From an uncultured Tissierellia bacterium (GTDB taxonomy: Bacteria > Bacillota > Clostridia > Tissierellales > Peptoniphilaceae): 15,486 nucleotides of DNA. Positions 5,399-12,532 of this stretch are shown one piece after another (positions within the stretch are counted from its first letter, which is position 1; each line of letters begins with the position of its first letter). The notes beneath the pieces were generated by a model, which had not been told where the DNA came from, made no database searches, and was given only the letters and a program-made list of their open reading frames with translations. Both the position numbers and the translations under genes were made by a program. The DNA lies in contig CAMYOR010000009.1 in the NCBI GenBank assembly GCA_947278105.1, positions 1 through 15,486 of the forward strand, read 5' to 3'.

Positions 5399-6568
5399 TC
5401 ACTTTCTTTCGCCGTGATCAATGTTCACATAGAGTTCGAAGGAAGAAAAGGAGTGGGTCAGCCGGTCACGGACCTTCTGGAGGGCCTCCTTCTCCTCTTC
5501 TTGCGCTCTCCCCTCCCTCCATGGAATCACTAGGTCAAAGGAGATCCGCCGGAGGCTGGCAGTCTTTCGGATTTGAAGGTCGTGAAGGGAATAGGCAGGG
5601 TCAACCTCGTGAACCATCTTCTCGATCATCCCTTCCATGGCGTGAAGGCTGGGATCATCCAGGACAACCGGGTCCATATGGATGGTCAGAAGGATGCCCC
5701 TTTTCTTCAAAAGGTCTCTTTCAATCCGATCCATCTGATCGTGGGTCTCGGTCAGGGTCCCGGCCCCATCTACCATCACATGGCAGGTCACAACCTGCTG
5801 GCCGGGCCCATAGTCATGGACGACCAGGTCGTGGAGGCCCAGGACCCCAGGATAGGCGGAAATCTCCTTTTTGAGCTCCTCCATAAAATCCGGGTCAGGC
5901 TCCTTTCCCATGAGCCGGTCAAAGTTGGAAAAGAGGATTTCTGCCCCTGCCTTCACAATCACCAGGCCGACCAGAAGGGAGACGGGGCCGTCCAGGGCAA
6001 TCTTTAAAAGCGGAGAGAGGATCGAAGTGAAAAGGATCACCGAGGTCAGAAGGACATCCGAGCGGGCATCGGCGGCGGCGGCCTCCAGGACAGAGGAGTC
6101 CAGCTTTTGGCTTCTTTTCCTGTAAAAGATGGCCATGGCAATTTTGACGGCAATCGAAAAGACTAAAACCCCCCCGGTGATCCAGGTCATCGGGAGAATG
6201 ACCGGGCTTTGGATCCTTTTCAGGGCCTCCCGGAAGACAGAAAATCCGAAGTAGATAATCAGGACCGAGATCACGGAAGAGGCGATGTATTCAAACCGGG
6301 CATGGCCAAAGGGGTGCTTTTGGTCAGACGGGCGGGCGGAAATAAAAAAAGAAAGCAGGGTGATGCAGGAGGAGCCGGAGTCAGCCAGGTTATTCATTCC
6401 GTCCGCAAAAATGGACAGGGAATGGAGAAATAAGCCGGTGATGATCTTGCTGGCTGCCAAGATGAGATTTCCCCCAAGGCCCATTAAGCTGGTTTGAATC
6501 CCTGTTTTTTTCCGGTTCCCATTCCCCTGAAGGTCGGTCTGAAAGGGGTCCTGAAATAAGATTTCCAA
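5399..6568 (-). CDS. Cation diffusion facilitator (CDF) metal exporter, Mn-type-like motifs
   Basis: This encodes a 389-aa CDF family protein: a membrane metal/proton antiporter that exports divalent cations such as Mn, Fe or Zn. About six hydrophobic segments lie between residues 28 and 213. The metal-site motifs are in TM2 (FADGMNNLADS, Asp56/Asn59/Asp63) and TM5 (ADARSDVL, Asp167/Asp171). The conserved HPFGHAR loop is at 85-91. A long cytoplasmic C-terminal domain starts near 225. N-xxx-D with D-xxx-D is the pattern linked to manganese exporters, while Zn exporters usually have His in place of one ligand, so Mn is my best guess. The frame starts with TTG at 6568, supported by AAGAAGG 8 nt upstream; the next Met is residue 29 and would cut into TM1. 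It lies 28 bp after the ribosomal-operon terminator with no clear promoter of its own. Confidence 0.9.
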   Translation of the reverse strand: MEILFQDPFQTDLQGNGNRKKTGIQTSLMGLGGNLILAASKIITGLFLHSLSIFADGMNNLADSGSSCITLLSFFISARPSDQKHPFGHARFEYIASSVISVLIIYFGFSVFREALKRIQSPVILPMTWITGGVLVFSIAVKIAMAIFYRKRSQKLDSSVLEAAAADARSDVLLTSVILFTSILSPLLKIALDGPVSLLVGLVIVKAGAEILFSNFDRLMGKEPDPDFMEELKKEISAYPGVLGLHDLVVHDYGPGQQVVTCHVMVDGAGTLTETHDQMDRIERDLLKKRGILLTIHMDPVVLDDPSLHAMEGMIEKMVHEVDPAYSLHDLQIRKTASLRRISFDLVIPWREGRAQEEEKEALQKVRDRLTHSFSSFELYVNIDHGERK

Positions 6569-6583
6569 GGTCAGCGCCTTCTT
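6569..6583 (-). promoter_or_regulatory. Ribosome binding site supporting the TTG start of the CDF gene
   Basis: AAGAAGG (6583-6577, minus) lies 8 nt before TTG at 6568. No in-frame ATG or GTG is found nearby, and the first internal Met would remove the amino-terminal helix start. Confidence 0.55.
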
Positions 6584-6595
6584 TCTTTAAATAGT

Positions 6596-6664
6596 AAAAA
6601 AATCCTTCTCCATTCTATACCCAAAAGCCGAAAACTGGCTTTGGATTCTTGAAGGGAGAAGGAT
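6596..6664 (-). terminator. Strong branched intrinsic terminator of the ribosomal-protein operon
   Basis: In the minus-strand RNA, ATCCTTCTCC (6664-6655) pairs perfectly with GGAGAAGGAT (6611-6602) to give a 10-bp outer stem, followed at once by seven T (6602-6596). Within the long loop a second hairpin forms from CCAAAGCC and GGCTTTTGG. A smaller GGGCC-AAAA-GGCCC hairpin (6695-6682), without a T-run, lies between this and the rplQ stop. The position, 40 bp after rplQ, marks the end of the whole ribosomal cluster. Confidence 0.9.
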
Positions 6665-6703
6665 GACTGTTCGTTTTCGGGGGGCCTTTTGGCCCAGCTC
6701 CTG

Positions 6704-7084
6704 CTACTTGTCCTTTTTTTCAGGCTTTTTAGGCTCGTAGCCAACCAGCTCTAAAATGGCCATTTCCGAGGAATCTCCCCGGCGGGGACCCAGCTTTAAA
6801 ATCCGGGTATAGCCGCCCTGGCGGTCCTTGAAAGTGGGAGCGATCTCTTCGATGAGTTTGCGGGAAGCCTTGTCATCGTCAAAAAGATAGGAGGAAATCC
6901 TTCTTTTGGCGGCAAGATCACCTCTTTTTGCCAGGGTGATCAGCTTCTCAGCCTCTCTGCGGGTTTCTTTGGCCCGGGTGAGGGTGGTGGTAATTCTTCC
7001 GTGATCAAAAAGGGAGCGGACCTGGTTGCGAAGAAGGCTGGTCCGGTGATCCGTCCTTCTGCCTAATTTTCTTTGTGTGGCCAA
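6704..7084 (-). CDS. rplQ: 50S ribosomal protein L17
   Basis: L17 binds 23S rRNA near the exit side of the large subunit. The 126-aa product starts MATQRKLGRRTDHR, with the family hallmark KLGR-x-x-x-HR, and ends in a Lys-rich tail (KKPEKKDK). Length is in the usual 112-130 range. The start codon is TTG at 7084; AAGGAG (7097-7092) is 7 nt upstream and the protein begins at the conserved family start, so TTG is well supported. It lies 14 bp after rpoA and is the last gene of the alpha operon, before the terminator at 6664-6596. Confidence 0.96.
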   Translation of the reverse strand: MATQRKLGRRTDHRTSLLRNQVRSLFDHGRITTTLTRAKETRREAEKLITLAKRGDLAAKRRISSYLFDDDKASRKLIEEIAPTFKDRQGGYTRILKLGPRRGDSSEMAILELVGYEPKKPEKKDK

Positions 7085-7098
7085 TTTCTTTCTCCTTA

Positions 7099-8055
7099 TT
7101 ACTCTACTTTGGTATCTTTCAGCTCAAAACCATAAGACTCCACGGTGTCCTTGACTTCTGCATAGGATTTCTTGCCGAAGTTGCGGATTTTTGCAAGGTC
7201 TGAGGCTTCCCAGCTGAGTATGTCTCCCAGGGTGTGGATGTCTGCGCGCTTAAGACAGTTATAAGAGCGCAGGGAAAGGTCCAGGTCTTCGATAGGCTTT
7301 TGAAGGACCAGGTCTTTCTCATCCACCTCCGGCTCTTCCTCTTCTTCCTCGTCATACACGTATTCGGGAAGCTCGGTAAAGAGGGTGAAGTGCTCAATCA
7401 GGATTTCAGAGCCGGCGGCAATGGCCTCCTGGGGACTGATGGTCCCGTTGGTCCAAACCTCCAGGATTACCTTGTCATAGTCCGTAATTTGCTGAACGCG
7501 GGTATTTTGAACCTCAAAGTTGACCTTCTGGACCGGGGTGAAAAGAGAGTCGACGGCGATTGTCCCAAGGGGGTCATCATCGTCTTTATTGGCATCGGCC
7601 AGCTGGTAGCCGGACCCGTCGATGACCATCAGATCCATGTGGATGGAGCCTTGGGAGTTGACCGTGCAAAGGTAATGATCCTTGTTGACGATCTCCAGCT
7701 CCGAGCATTCCTGAATGTCCCGGGCAGTAACGATTTTAGGCCCGTCGACATCCAGCCGAAGGTGGACATCCCCCTCCCCCTGAAGCCTTTTGATGGCAAT
7801 TCCCTTAATGTTGAGGATGATCTCGGGGACATCTTCGATCACCCCGGGGATCGTCGTGAACTCGTGAGGAACGCCCTCGTCAAACTTGATCGAACAAATC
7901 GCCGTACCAGGCAGAGACGACAAGAGGACACGGCGCAGAGAGTTTCCGATCGTCGTGCCGTAGCCGCGCTCTAAAGGAGACAAACTGAACTTGCCATAGT
8001 GATTTTTCTCATCCAGTTCCAGAATTTCAACTTTTGTATTGAGTGCGTTAACCAT
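7099..8055 (-). CDS. rpoA: DNA-directed RNA polymerase subunit alpha
   Basis: Alpha dimerizes to nucleate RNA polymerase assembly and, through its C-terminal domain, contacts UP elements and activators. The 318-aa protein has the N-terminal assembly domain (1-230) with GYGTTIGNSLRRVLLSSLPG at 31-50. A very acidic linker (about 235-248, with a run of six Glu) leads to the C-terminal domain (about 250-318), which carries LSLRSYNCLKRA with the DNA-contacting Arg at 263 and two helix-hairpin-helix-like stretches (IHTLGDIL, KIRNFGKKS). The ATG at 8055 follows AGGAGG with 8-nt spacing. It lies 50 bp after rpsD and 14 bp before rplQ, the standard alpha-operon order. Confidence 0.98.
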   Translation of the reverse strand: MVNALNTKVEILELDEKNHYGKFSLSPLERGYGTTIGNSLRRVLLSSLPGTAICSIKFDEGVPHEFTTIPGVIEDVPEIILNIKGIAIKRLQGEGDVHLRLDVDGPKIVTARDIQECSELEIVNKDHYLCTVNSQGSIHMDLMVIDGSGYQLADANKDDDDPLGTIAVDSLFTPVQKVNFEVQNTRVQQITDYDKVILEVWTNGTISPQEAIAAGSEILIEHFTLFTELPEYVYDEEEEEEPEVDEKDLVLQKPIEDLDLSLRSYNCLKRADIHTLGDILSWEASDLAKIRNFGKKSYAEVKDTVESYGFELKDTKVE

Positions 8056-8105
8056 GGAACAAGCCTCCTGTATTTTTTAATTGTCGATAGTCTGTCATGA
8101 AAAAA

Positions 8106-8693
8106 TTACTTGGAGTAGAGCTCGACGATCTGAGTTTCTTCGATAGGATAATCGATGTTTTCTCTTGCCGGCTCGGCAATGACCTTTCCTTGCATTTTTT
8201 CCGGATCCACAGACACCCAGGGTACTTGATTCCAGAGATTGTCCTTGTTCTCTTTGAAAAAGCCGTTTCTGCGGGACCGTCTCTTCAGGCCCACGACATC
8301 CCCCACCTTCAGGGTCATGGATGGAATATCACATTTTTCCCCGTTGACAGTAAAGTGTCCGTGGACGATCAGCTGACGGGCCTGGGCCCGGGTTGTTGCA
8401 AAGCCCATCCGATAGACGACATTATCAAAGCGCATTTCCAAAAGCTTTAAAATGTTCCAGCCGGTCTGCCCTTCCATTCTTTCCGCCCGGGAATAGAGAT
8501 GGCGGAAGGCTTTTTCGGTCATTCCGTAGATGAATTTCGCCTTCTGCTTTTCCTGGAGCTGGACCCCGTAATCACTGAGCTTGCGGCGGCGCTGGTCTGG
8601 ATTTCTTCTGGATTTTTTGTTGATGCCCACGACCTGAGGTTCGATCCCGAGTGCGCGGCAGCGTTTTAAGATGGCTCCTGTATATCTTGACAT
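8106..8693 (-). CDS. rpsD: 30S ribosomal protein S4 (zinc-free form)
   Basis: S4 is a primary 16S rRNA binder that nucleates assembly of the small-subunit body and often represses its own operon. The 195-aa protein begins MSRYTGAILKRCRALG. It has the S4 RNA-binding domain around 90-150 (LEMRFDNVVYRMGFATTRAQ, VHGHFTVNG). Only one Cys (12) lies in the N-terminal region, so this is the C-minus form without a zinc site. The ATG at 8693 has GGGAGG 5-6 nt upstream. It sits 11 bp after rpsK. Autoregulation of this transcript is known for the family, but I see no specific leader fold in so short a gap. Confidence 0.97.
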   Translation of the reverse strand: MSRYTGAILKRCRALGIEPQVVGINKKSRRNPDQRRRKLSDYGVQLQEKQKAKFIYGMTEKAFRHLYSRAERMEGQTGWNILKLLEMRFDNVVYRMGFATTRAQARQLIVHGHFTVNGEKCDIPSMTLKVGDVVGLKRRSRRNGFFKENKDNLWNQVPWVSVDPEKMQGKVIAEPARENIDYPIEETQIVELYSK

Positions 8694-8704
8694 AAAAACC
8701 TCCC

Positions 8705-9106
8705 TTACACTCTTCTTCTCTTCGGCGGACGGCAGCCATTGTGAGGAATGGGGGTGACATCCTTAATGAGGGTCACCGCCAGTCCGCTGGTTTCCAGGGC
8801 GCGAATTGCGGATTCACGGCCGGCTCCAGGGCCCTTGACATAGACCTCAACGGACTTTAAGCCCTGGTCCACGGCCTTCTTGGCGGCCTCTTCGGCGCAC
8901 ATCTGAGAGGCATAAGGCGTGGATTTTCTGGAGCCCTTAAAGCCTAGCTGGCCGGAGGATGCCCAGGAAATCGCGTTCCCATTCATGTCGGTGATGGTGA
9001 CAATGGAGTTGTTGAAGGTGGAAATAATATGGGCTTTTCCGTTCAATACTCCCCGGTTCACTTTTTTCTTTTTCTCGCGGCGAGCCGTCTTTTTCTTCTG
9101 GGCCAT
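8705..9106 (-). CDS. rpsK: 30S ribosomal protein S11
   Basis: S11 sits on the platform of the small subunit near the E site and helps select mRNA. The 133-aa protein is Lys/Arg-rich at the start and carries family motifs: FNNSIVTITD (31-40), VKGPGAGRESAIRAL (around 89-103) and the C-terminal DVTPIPHNGCRPPKRRRV. The ATG at 9106 overlaps the rpsM stop by one base (TAATG), and GGGAGG lies inside the end of rpsM, so translation is probably coupled. Order S13-S11-S4-alpha is standard. Confidence 0.97.
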   Translation of the reverse strand: MAQKKKTARREKKKKVNRGVLNGKAHIISTFNNSIVTITDMNGNAISWASSGQLGFKGSRKSTPYASQMCAEEAAKKAVDQGLKSVEVYVKGPGAGRESAIRALETSGLAVTLIKDVTPIPHNGCRPPKRRRV

Positions 9107-9465
9107 TATTTCTTACCTCCCACCTTTCTCTTGCCTTTTCGTGTCCGGGCGTTGTTCTTGGTGTTCTGCCCGCGAACCGGCAGATTTCTCCTGTGACGGA
9201 TGCCTCTGTAGCAGTTGATTTCACGCAGGCGCTTGATGTTTAGAGAAACATCCCGGCGCAGATCGCCTTCCAGGTGATACTGAACCACCTGTTCGCGAAT
9301 GCGCTGTACTTCTTCTTCGCTAAGGTCCCGAACGCGAGTATCGGGATTGACCTTTGCATTGGTCAAAATTTCATTGGAGCGAGACCGGCCAATGCCGAAA
9401 ATATAGGTCAGCCCAATCTCCACTCTTTTATCTTTTGGTAAATCAATACCTGCAATACGTGCCAA
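9106..9465 (-). CDS. rpsM: 30S ribosomal protein S13
   Basis: S13 is in the head of the small subunit; it contacts P-site tRNA and bridges to the large subunit. The 119-aa protein begins MARIAGIDLPKDKRVEIGLTY, has the helix-turn GIGRSRS (25-31), and ends in the basic RGQNTKNNARTRKGK tail that reaches the decoding site. The start codon is TTG at 9465. It is fixed by GGGGGTG (9479-9473) 7 nt upstream and by the exact family N-terminus. It follows rpmJ by 16 bp and overlaps rpsK by one base. Confidence 0.96.
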   Translation of the reverse strand: MARIAGIDLPKDKRVEIGLTYIFGIGRSRSNEILTNAKVNPDTRVRDLSEEEVQRIREQVVQYHLEGDLRRDVSLNIKRLREINCYRGIRHRRNLPVRGQNTKNNARTRKGKRKVGGKK

Positions 9466-9481
9466 AATCCTTCACCCCCGT

Positions 9482-9595
9482 TTATCCTTGACGTTGTTTG
9501 TGCTTTGGATTATCGCAAATCACCATCACGCGGCCTTTGCGCTTGATGATCTTGCATTTATCACACATCTTCTTGACTGATGGTCGAACTTTCAT
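9482..9595 (-). CDS. rpmJ: 50S ribosomal protein L36 (zinc-binding form)
   Basis: This 37-aa gene encodes MKVRPSVKKMCDKCKIIKRK and then a tail ending KHKQRQG, with a TAA stop at 9484-9482. L36 is the smallest large-subunit protein and stabilizes 23S rRNA folds. The zinc ribbon is complete: Cys11, Cys14, Cys27 and His32. The ATG at 9595 has AGGAGG about 5 nt upstream, 9 bp after the infA stop. The order infA-rpmJ-rpsM is the usual one in Firmicutes. Confidence 0.97.
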   Translation of the reverse strand: MKVRPSVKKMCDKCKIIKRKGRVMVICDNPKHKQRQG

Positions 9596-9604
9596 GACTT
9601 CCTC

Positions 9605-9823
9605 CTACTTTTTTCTCCAGGTGATCCTGCCCTTGGTTAGATCATAGGGTGACAGCTCAACTGTGACATGATCTCCCTCCAGGATGCGAATATAGTTCAT
9701 CCGCAGTTTTCCCGAAATATGTGCCATGACATCGTGGCCGTTATCCAAGGTAACAATGAATATCGCATTGGGCAGACGTTCCTTTACGACGCCCTCAACT
9801 TCTATGACATCTTTGGATGACAT
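9605..9823 (-). CDS. infA: Translation initiation factor IF-1
   Basis: IF-1 occupies the A site of the 30S subunit during initiation and helps IF-2 and IF-3. The 72-aa protein is the standard size and is a single OB-fold S1-like domain: IEVEGVVKERLPNAIFIV, then GHDVMAHISGKLRMNYIRIL, and the end SPYDLTKGRITWR. The ATG at 9823 lies inside the end of the preceding KOW-protein gene (22-bp overlap), with GAGGAG 6 nt upstream, so its translation may be coupled to that gene. Confidence 0.97.
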   Translation of the reverse strand: MSSKDVIEVEGVVKERLPNAIFIVTLDNGHDVMAHISGKLRMNYIRILEGDHVTVELSPYDLTKGRITWRKK

Positions 9824-10125
9824 TCGCTCTCCTCTCCGAACTTGAAAGGCTCCAGGGCCTTTCTGATCCAGGCATTGGTAAAATCCGGTCTTTGCTGTTG
9901 AGCTGAAAAATCTTCAAGCACCCGGCAGAATGGCTGCAGGTGAATGGTCCGCTTTTTCTTGGGCTTTTCCAAAGTCCTCGTGCGTCCATCCACCACCATG
10001 ACATGCTTGGCATCTACGATCCTCAAGACCAGGAGGACCCGGCCCTTGTCATGTCCGGCCTTGGAGCGGACAATCTGGCCTGTTTGAAGTGGGCAGGGCT
10101 CTTTCATTCGGCTTTCTTGAGTCAT
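9802..10125 (-). CDS. KOW-domain RNA-binding protein (L14E/L6E/L27E-like)
   Basis: This is a 107-aa basic protein. Residues 16-65 form a KOW-type fold: GQIVRSKAGHDKGRVLLVLR, then VDGRTRTLEKPKKKR. Similar short proteins, called ribosomal protein L14E/L6E/L27E-like, sit before infA in many Clostridia and probably bind rRNA; the actual role is unknown. The ATG at 10125 overlaps the adk stop as ATGA and has no good ribosome binding site, so reinitiation after adk is likely. A second Met at residue 7 is possible. The C-terminus overlaps infA by 22 bp. After residue 70 the protein looks non-conserved (FSAQQQRPDFTNAWIRKALE) and is longer than I expect for the family. Confidence 0.8.
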   Translation of the reverse strand: MTQESRMKEPCPLQTGQIVRSKAGHDKGRVLLVLRIVDAKHVMVVDGRTRTLEKPKKKRTIHLQPFCRVLEDFSAQQQRPDFTNAWIRKALEPFKFGEESECHPKMS

Positions 10126-10772
10126 ACGAATGGGTCTAGGGCCTTGTAAATTTCCTGGCTGACCTGGTCGACGCCCTGGTTGCCGTTTATTTTTATCAGC
10201 TTGTCCTGCTTTTGATAGAAGTCGATCAAAGGCTCGGTGTTTTTGTGGTAAACATCAATGCGGTCTTTGACGGTTTCTTCGGTATCATCCTTGCGCTGTT
10301 CAAGCGCTGCCCCGCACCGGTCGCAGATTCCTTCTTTTTTGGGCGGATTGTCCTTGATGTGATAGGAGGCTCCGCACTCGGGGCAAACCCTTCTTCCTGC
10401 CAGTCTCTCAATCAAGACCTCGCTGGGAACATCAATGCAGACCGCCCCGTCGATTTTTTCTCCCCGTTCTTCCAGTCCCCGGTCCAGGGCTTGGGCCTGG
10501 GCAATGGTCCTGGGAAAGCCGTCCAGAAGATAGCCTTTTTTTGTGTCCTCCTGGTCCAGACGATCCCAGACCAGGGCAATGGTCAGCTCATCGGGGACAA
10601 GCTTTCCTGAAGAAAGATAGGCCTTGACCTTTTTCCCCAGGTCGGTGTTGTTTTTAATGTTGGCGCGGAAGAGATCACCGGTAGAAACATGGACCAGACC
10701 ATATTGATCCACCAGGTTCATGGCCTGGGTTCCCTTTCCCGCTCCCGGAGGTCCTAAAAGCACTAGTCTCAT
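10122..10772 (-). CDS. adk: Adenylate kinase (zinc-lid type)
   Basis: The enzyme catalyses ATP + AMP = 2 ADP in the cytosol and balances adenine nucleotides. The 216-aa protein is the long bacterial form: P-loop GPPGAGKGTQ (7-16), AMP-binding STGDLFR (30-36), LLDGFPRT (82-89), and a LID domain with Cys130, Cys133, Cys150 and Cys153, the four-Cys zinc site common in Gram-positives. The ATG at 10772 has AAAGGAG 5 nt upstream. It lies 23 bp after secY, and its TGA overlaps the KOW-gene start. In many relatives map (methionine aminopeptidase) follows adk; it is missing here. Confidence 0.97.
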   Translation of the reverse strand: MRLVLLGPPGAGKGTQAMNLVDQYGLVHVSTGDLFRANIKNNTDLGKKVKAYLSSGKLVPDELTIALVWDRLDQEDTKKGYLLDGFPRTIAQAQALDRGLEERGEKIDGAVCIDVPSEVLIERLAGRRVCPECGASYHIKDNPPKKEGICDRCGAALEQRKDDTEETVKDRIDVYHKNTEPLIDFYQKQDKLIKINGNQGVDQVSQEIYKALDPFV

Positions 10773-10795
10773 CTCGACTCCTTTCTAAGCGAATT

Positions 10796-12073
10796 TTAGC
10801 GGTTTAAGAATCCCTTGTAATGACGCATCTGAAGTCTTGCTTCCATTGCGCGCACCAGCTCCAGGACGACGCTGACGACGATGATGATGGAAGAGCCGCC
10901 AAATCCCAGAGAAACGTGGAAGACCTGCATGACGACGGTCGGAAGAATCGAGAGGAAGGCCAGGACAATGGCTCCAATCAGAGTAATTCTTGAGACGATC
11001 CTGCGCAGGTAGTCGGTGGTAGGCCTTCCCGGACGGATTCCGGGGATAAAGCCGCCCGACTGCTGGAGGTTCTTGGACTGCTCGTAAGCGTTAAACTGGA
11101 TGGAATTGTAAAAATAGGCGAAGGCGATAATCAGGACCACCTGCAGGAGGCCTTCAAATAAAACGCCCGCCCAGTTGTTCGGGGTTAACCATTTATGGAC
11201 GAAGGCGGAAAATCCCCCTCCGAAGATCAGACCTATGGTCTGAGGCAGGGCCAAAAGAGCCGAGGCAAAGATGATCGGCATAACGCCCGCCATATTGACC
11301 TTAATGGGAATATGGGTGGCCTGACCTCCGTACATCTTTCGGCCGACAACGCGCTTGGCGTACTGAACCGGAACCTTGCGCTCCCCTTCATTCAGAAGGA
11401 CCGTAATCACGACGACGGCAAAGAAGATCAGGATCATCAGGATGTAGACCAGCCAATTGAGCTGGCCGGCGATGGCCATTTGGGTCAGACGGAAGAAATG
11501 ACCCGGCATGGCGGCGACAATTCCCATGAAAATGATGAAGGAAACGCCGTTTCCTACGCCATGGTCAGTAATCAGGTCTCCGATCCAGACGACAAACTGG
11601 GCCCCTGCCACCATGACGAGGATGGCGATAAATTTTTGAAGGTTCCCGCCGGAGGCAAAGGCATCTCCAAAAATCCCCTGAACCAGGGCAAAACCCTGGA
11701 GAAAGGAAAGGGCAACGCCCAGGTATTTGGTAATTCTTCCAATTTTCTCCCGGCCTTCTTCCCCTTGCTTGGATAATTCTTCCAGGGAGGGAATCGCGAA
11801 GACGAGAAGCTCGATTACGATTGCGGCCGTGATGTAGGGGCCGACCCCGAGAGCAAATACGCTAAGGTTGGCCAGGCCGCCACCCGAAATCATATTCAGA
11901 ATGCCCAAGAGACTGCCGGCTGCGGAATTATAGATCGCGCGAATCAGCTCGATATTGGCATAAGGAATGGGAAGGGAGTTTCCCAAGCGCAAAACCACCA
12001 CCATAAGGGCCGTAAAAATCATCCGGTCCCTGGTATCTTTATTCTTCCATGCATTCTTGAGCGTGGCTAGCAT
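10796..12073 (-). CDS. secY: Preprotein translocase channel subunit SecY
   Basis: SecY is the pore of the Sec translocon through which SecA or the ribosome drives proteins across or into the membrane. The 425-aa protein has about ten hydrophobic segments. TM2 region GVGPYITAAIVIELL lies at 76-90. The cytoplasmic loop before TM7 is NEGERKVPVQYAKR (228-241), and the loop after TM8 is GGFIPGIRPGRPTTDYL (340-355). Both loops bind SecA and the ribosome. The C-terminus is MRHYKGFLNR. The ATG at 12073 overlaps the rplO stop by one base (TAATG), with GAGGTGA upstream. It is in the usual spc-operon place between rplO and adk. Confidence 0.97.
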   Translation of the reverse strand: MLATLKNAWKNKDTRDRMIFTALMVVVLRLGNSLPIPYANIELIRAIYNSAAGSLLGILNMISGGGLANLSVFALGVGPYITAAIVIELLVFAIPSLEELSKQGEEGREKIGRITKYLGVALSFLQGFALVQGIFGDAFASGGNLQKFIAILVMVAGAQFVVWIGDLITDHGVGNGVSFIIFMGIVAAMPGHFFRLTQMAIAGQLNWLVYILMILIFFAVVVITVLLNEGERKVPVQYAKRVVGRKMYGGQATHIPIKVNMAGVMPIIFASALLALPQTIGLIFGGGFSAFVHKWLTPNNWAGVLFEGLLQVVLIIAFAYFYNSIQFNAYEQSKNLQQSGGFIPGIRPGRPTTDYLRRIVSRITLIGAIVLAFLSILPTVVMQVFHVSLGFGGSSIIIVVSVVLELVRAMEARLQMRHYKGFLNR

Positions 12074-12522
12074 TAAATCACCTCAGCCTTCCCGCCGGCC
12101 TGTACAATCTTCTCCTCGGCCGCCTTTGAGAATTTCTGAGCCTTCACGGTCAGTTCCTTTTCCAAAGTTCCATTGCCTAAAATCTTCAGGCCATCGACCA
12201 GTTCACTTTTATGAATCAGGCCGCTTTCGACCAGAGCTTCGGCATCCACGACCTGGCCGTTTTCAAAGCGGTTCAAGTCACAGACGTTCACCTGGGCGAA
12301 TTTCTTAGAAAAAATGTTCGTAAACCCATGCTTGGGGACGGACCGGAATAAAGGCAGCTGACCGCCTTCAAAGCCCGGGCGAACGCCGCCGCCGGAACGT
12401 TGGTTTTGGCCGTTGCGTCCACGGGTGGAGTATCTGCCGTGCCCCGAAGAGGTGCCGCGGCCCAAACGCTTGTTGGCCTTCGCCGCTCCGCCCCGGGCCG
12501 GTTTTAATTCGTGAAGTTTCAT
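12073..12522 (-). CDS. rplO: 50S ribosomal protein L15
   Basis: L15 is a late-assembling large-subunit protein with a long unstructured N-terminal extension that threads into 23S rRNA. The 149-aa protein begins MKLHELKPARG and shows the Gly/Arg-rich stretch LGRGTSSGHGR (21-31) and GFEGGQLPLFRSVPKHGF (51-68), both diagnostic. The C-terminal globular part is normal. The ATG at 12522 has TAGGAGG 6 nt upstream, 10 bp after the rpmD stop. Confidence 0.97.
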   Translation of the reverse strand: MKLHELKPARGGAAKANKRLGRGTSSGHGRYSTRGRNGQNQRSGGGVRPGFEGGQLPLFRSVPKHGFTNIFSKKFAQVNVCDLNRFENGQVVDAEALVESGLIHKSELVDGLKILGNGTLEKELTVKAQKFSKAAEEKIVQAGGKAEVI

Positions 12523-12532
12523 AGAGAACCTC

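Noticed and set aside
7234..7974. Plus-strand 246-aa frame opposite rpoA
   Set aside because: Long but entirely antisense to a certain gene; composition reflects the codon bias of rpoA read backwards.
8056..8105. ATTTTTT / AAAAAAT pairing between rpsD and rpoA as a terminator or attenuator
   Set aside because: The stem is only A-U pairs around a 20-base loop with no GC core; rpoA and rplQ must be transcribed through it.
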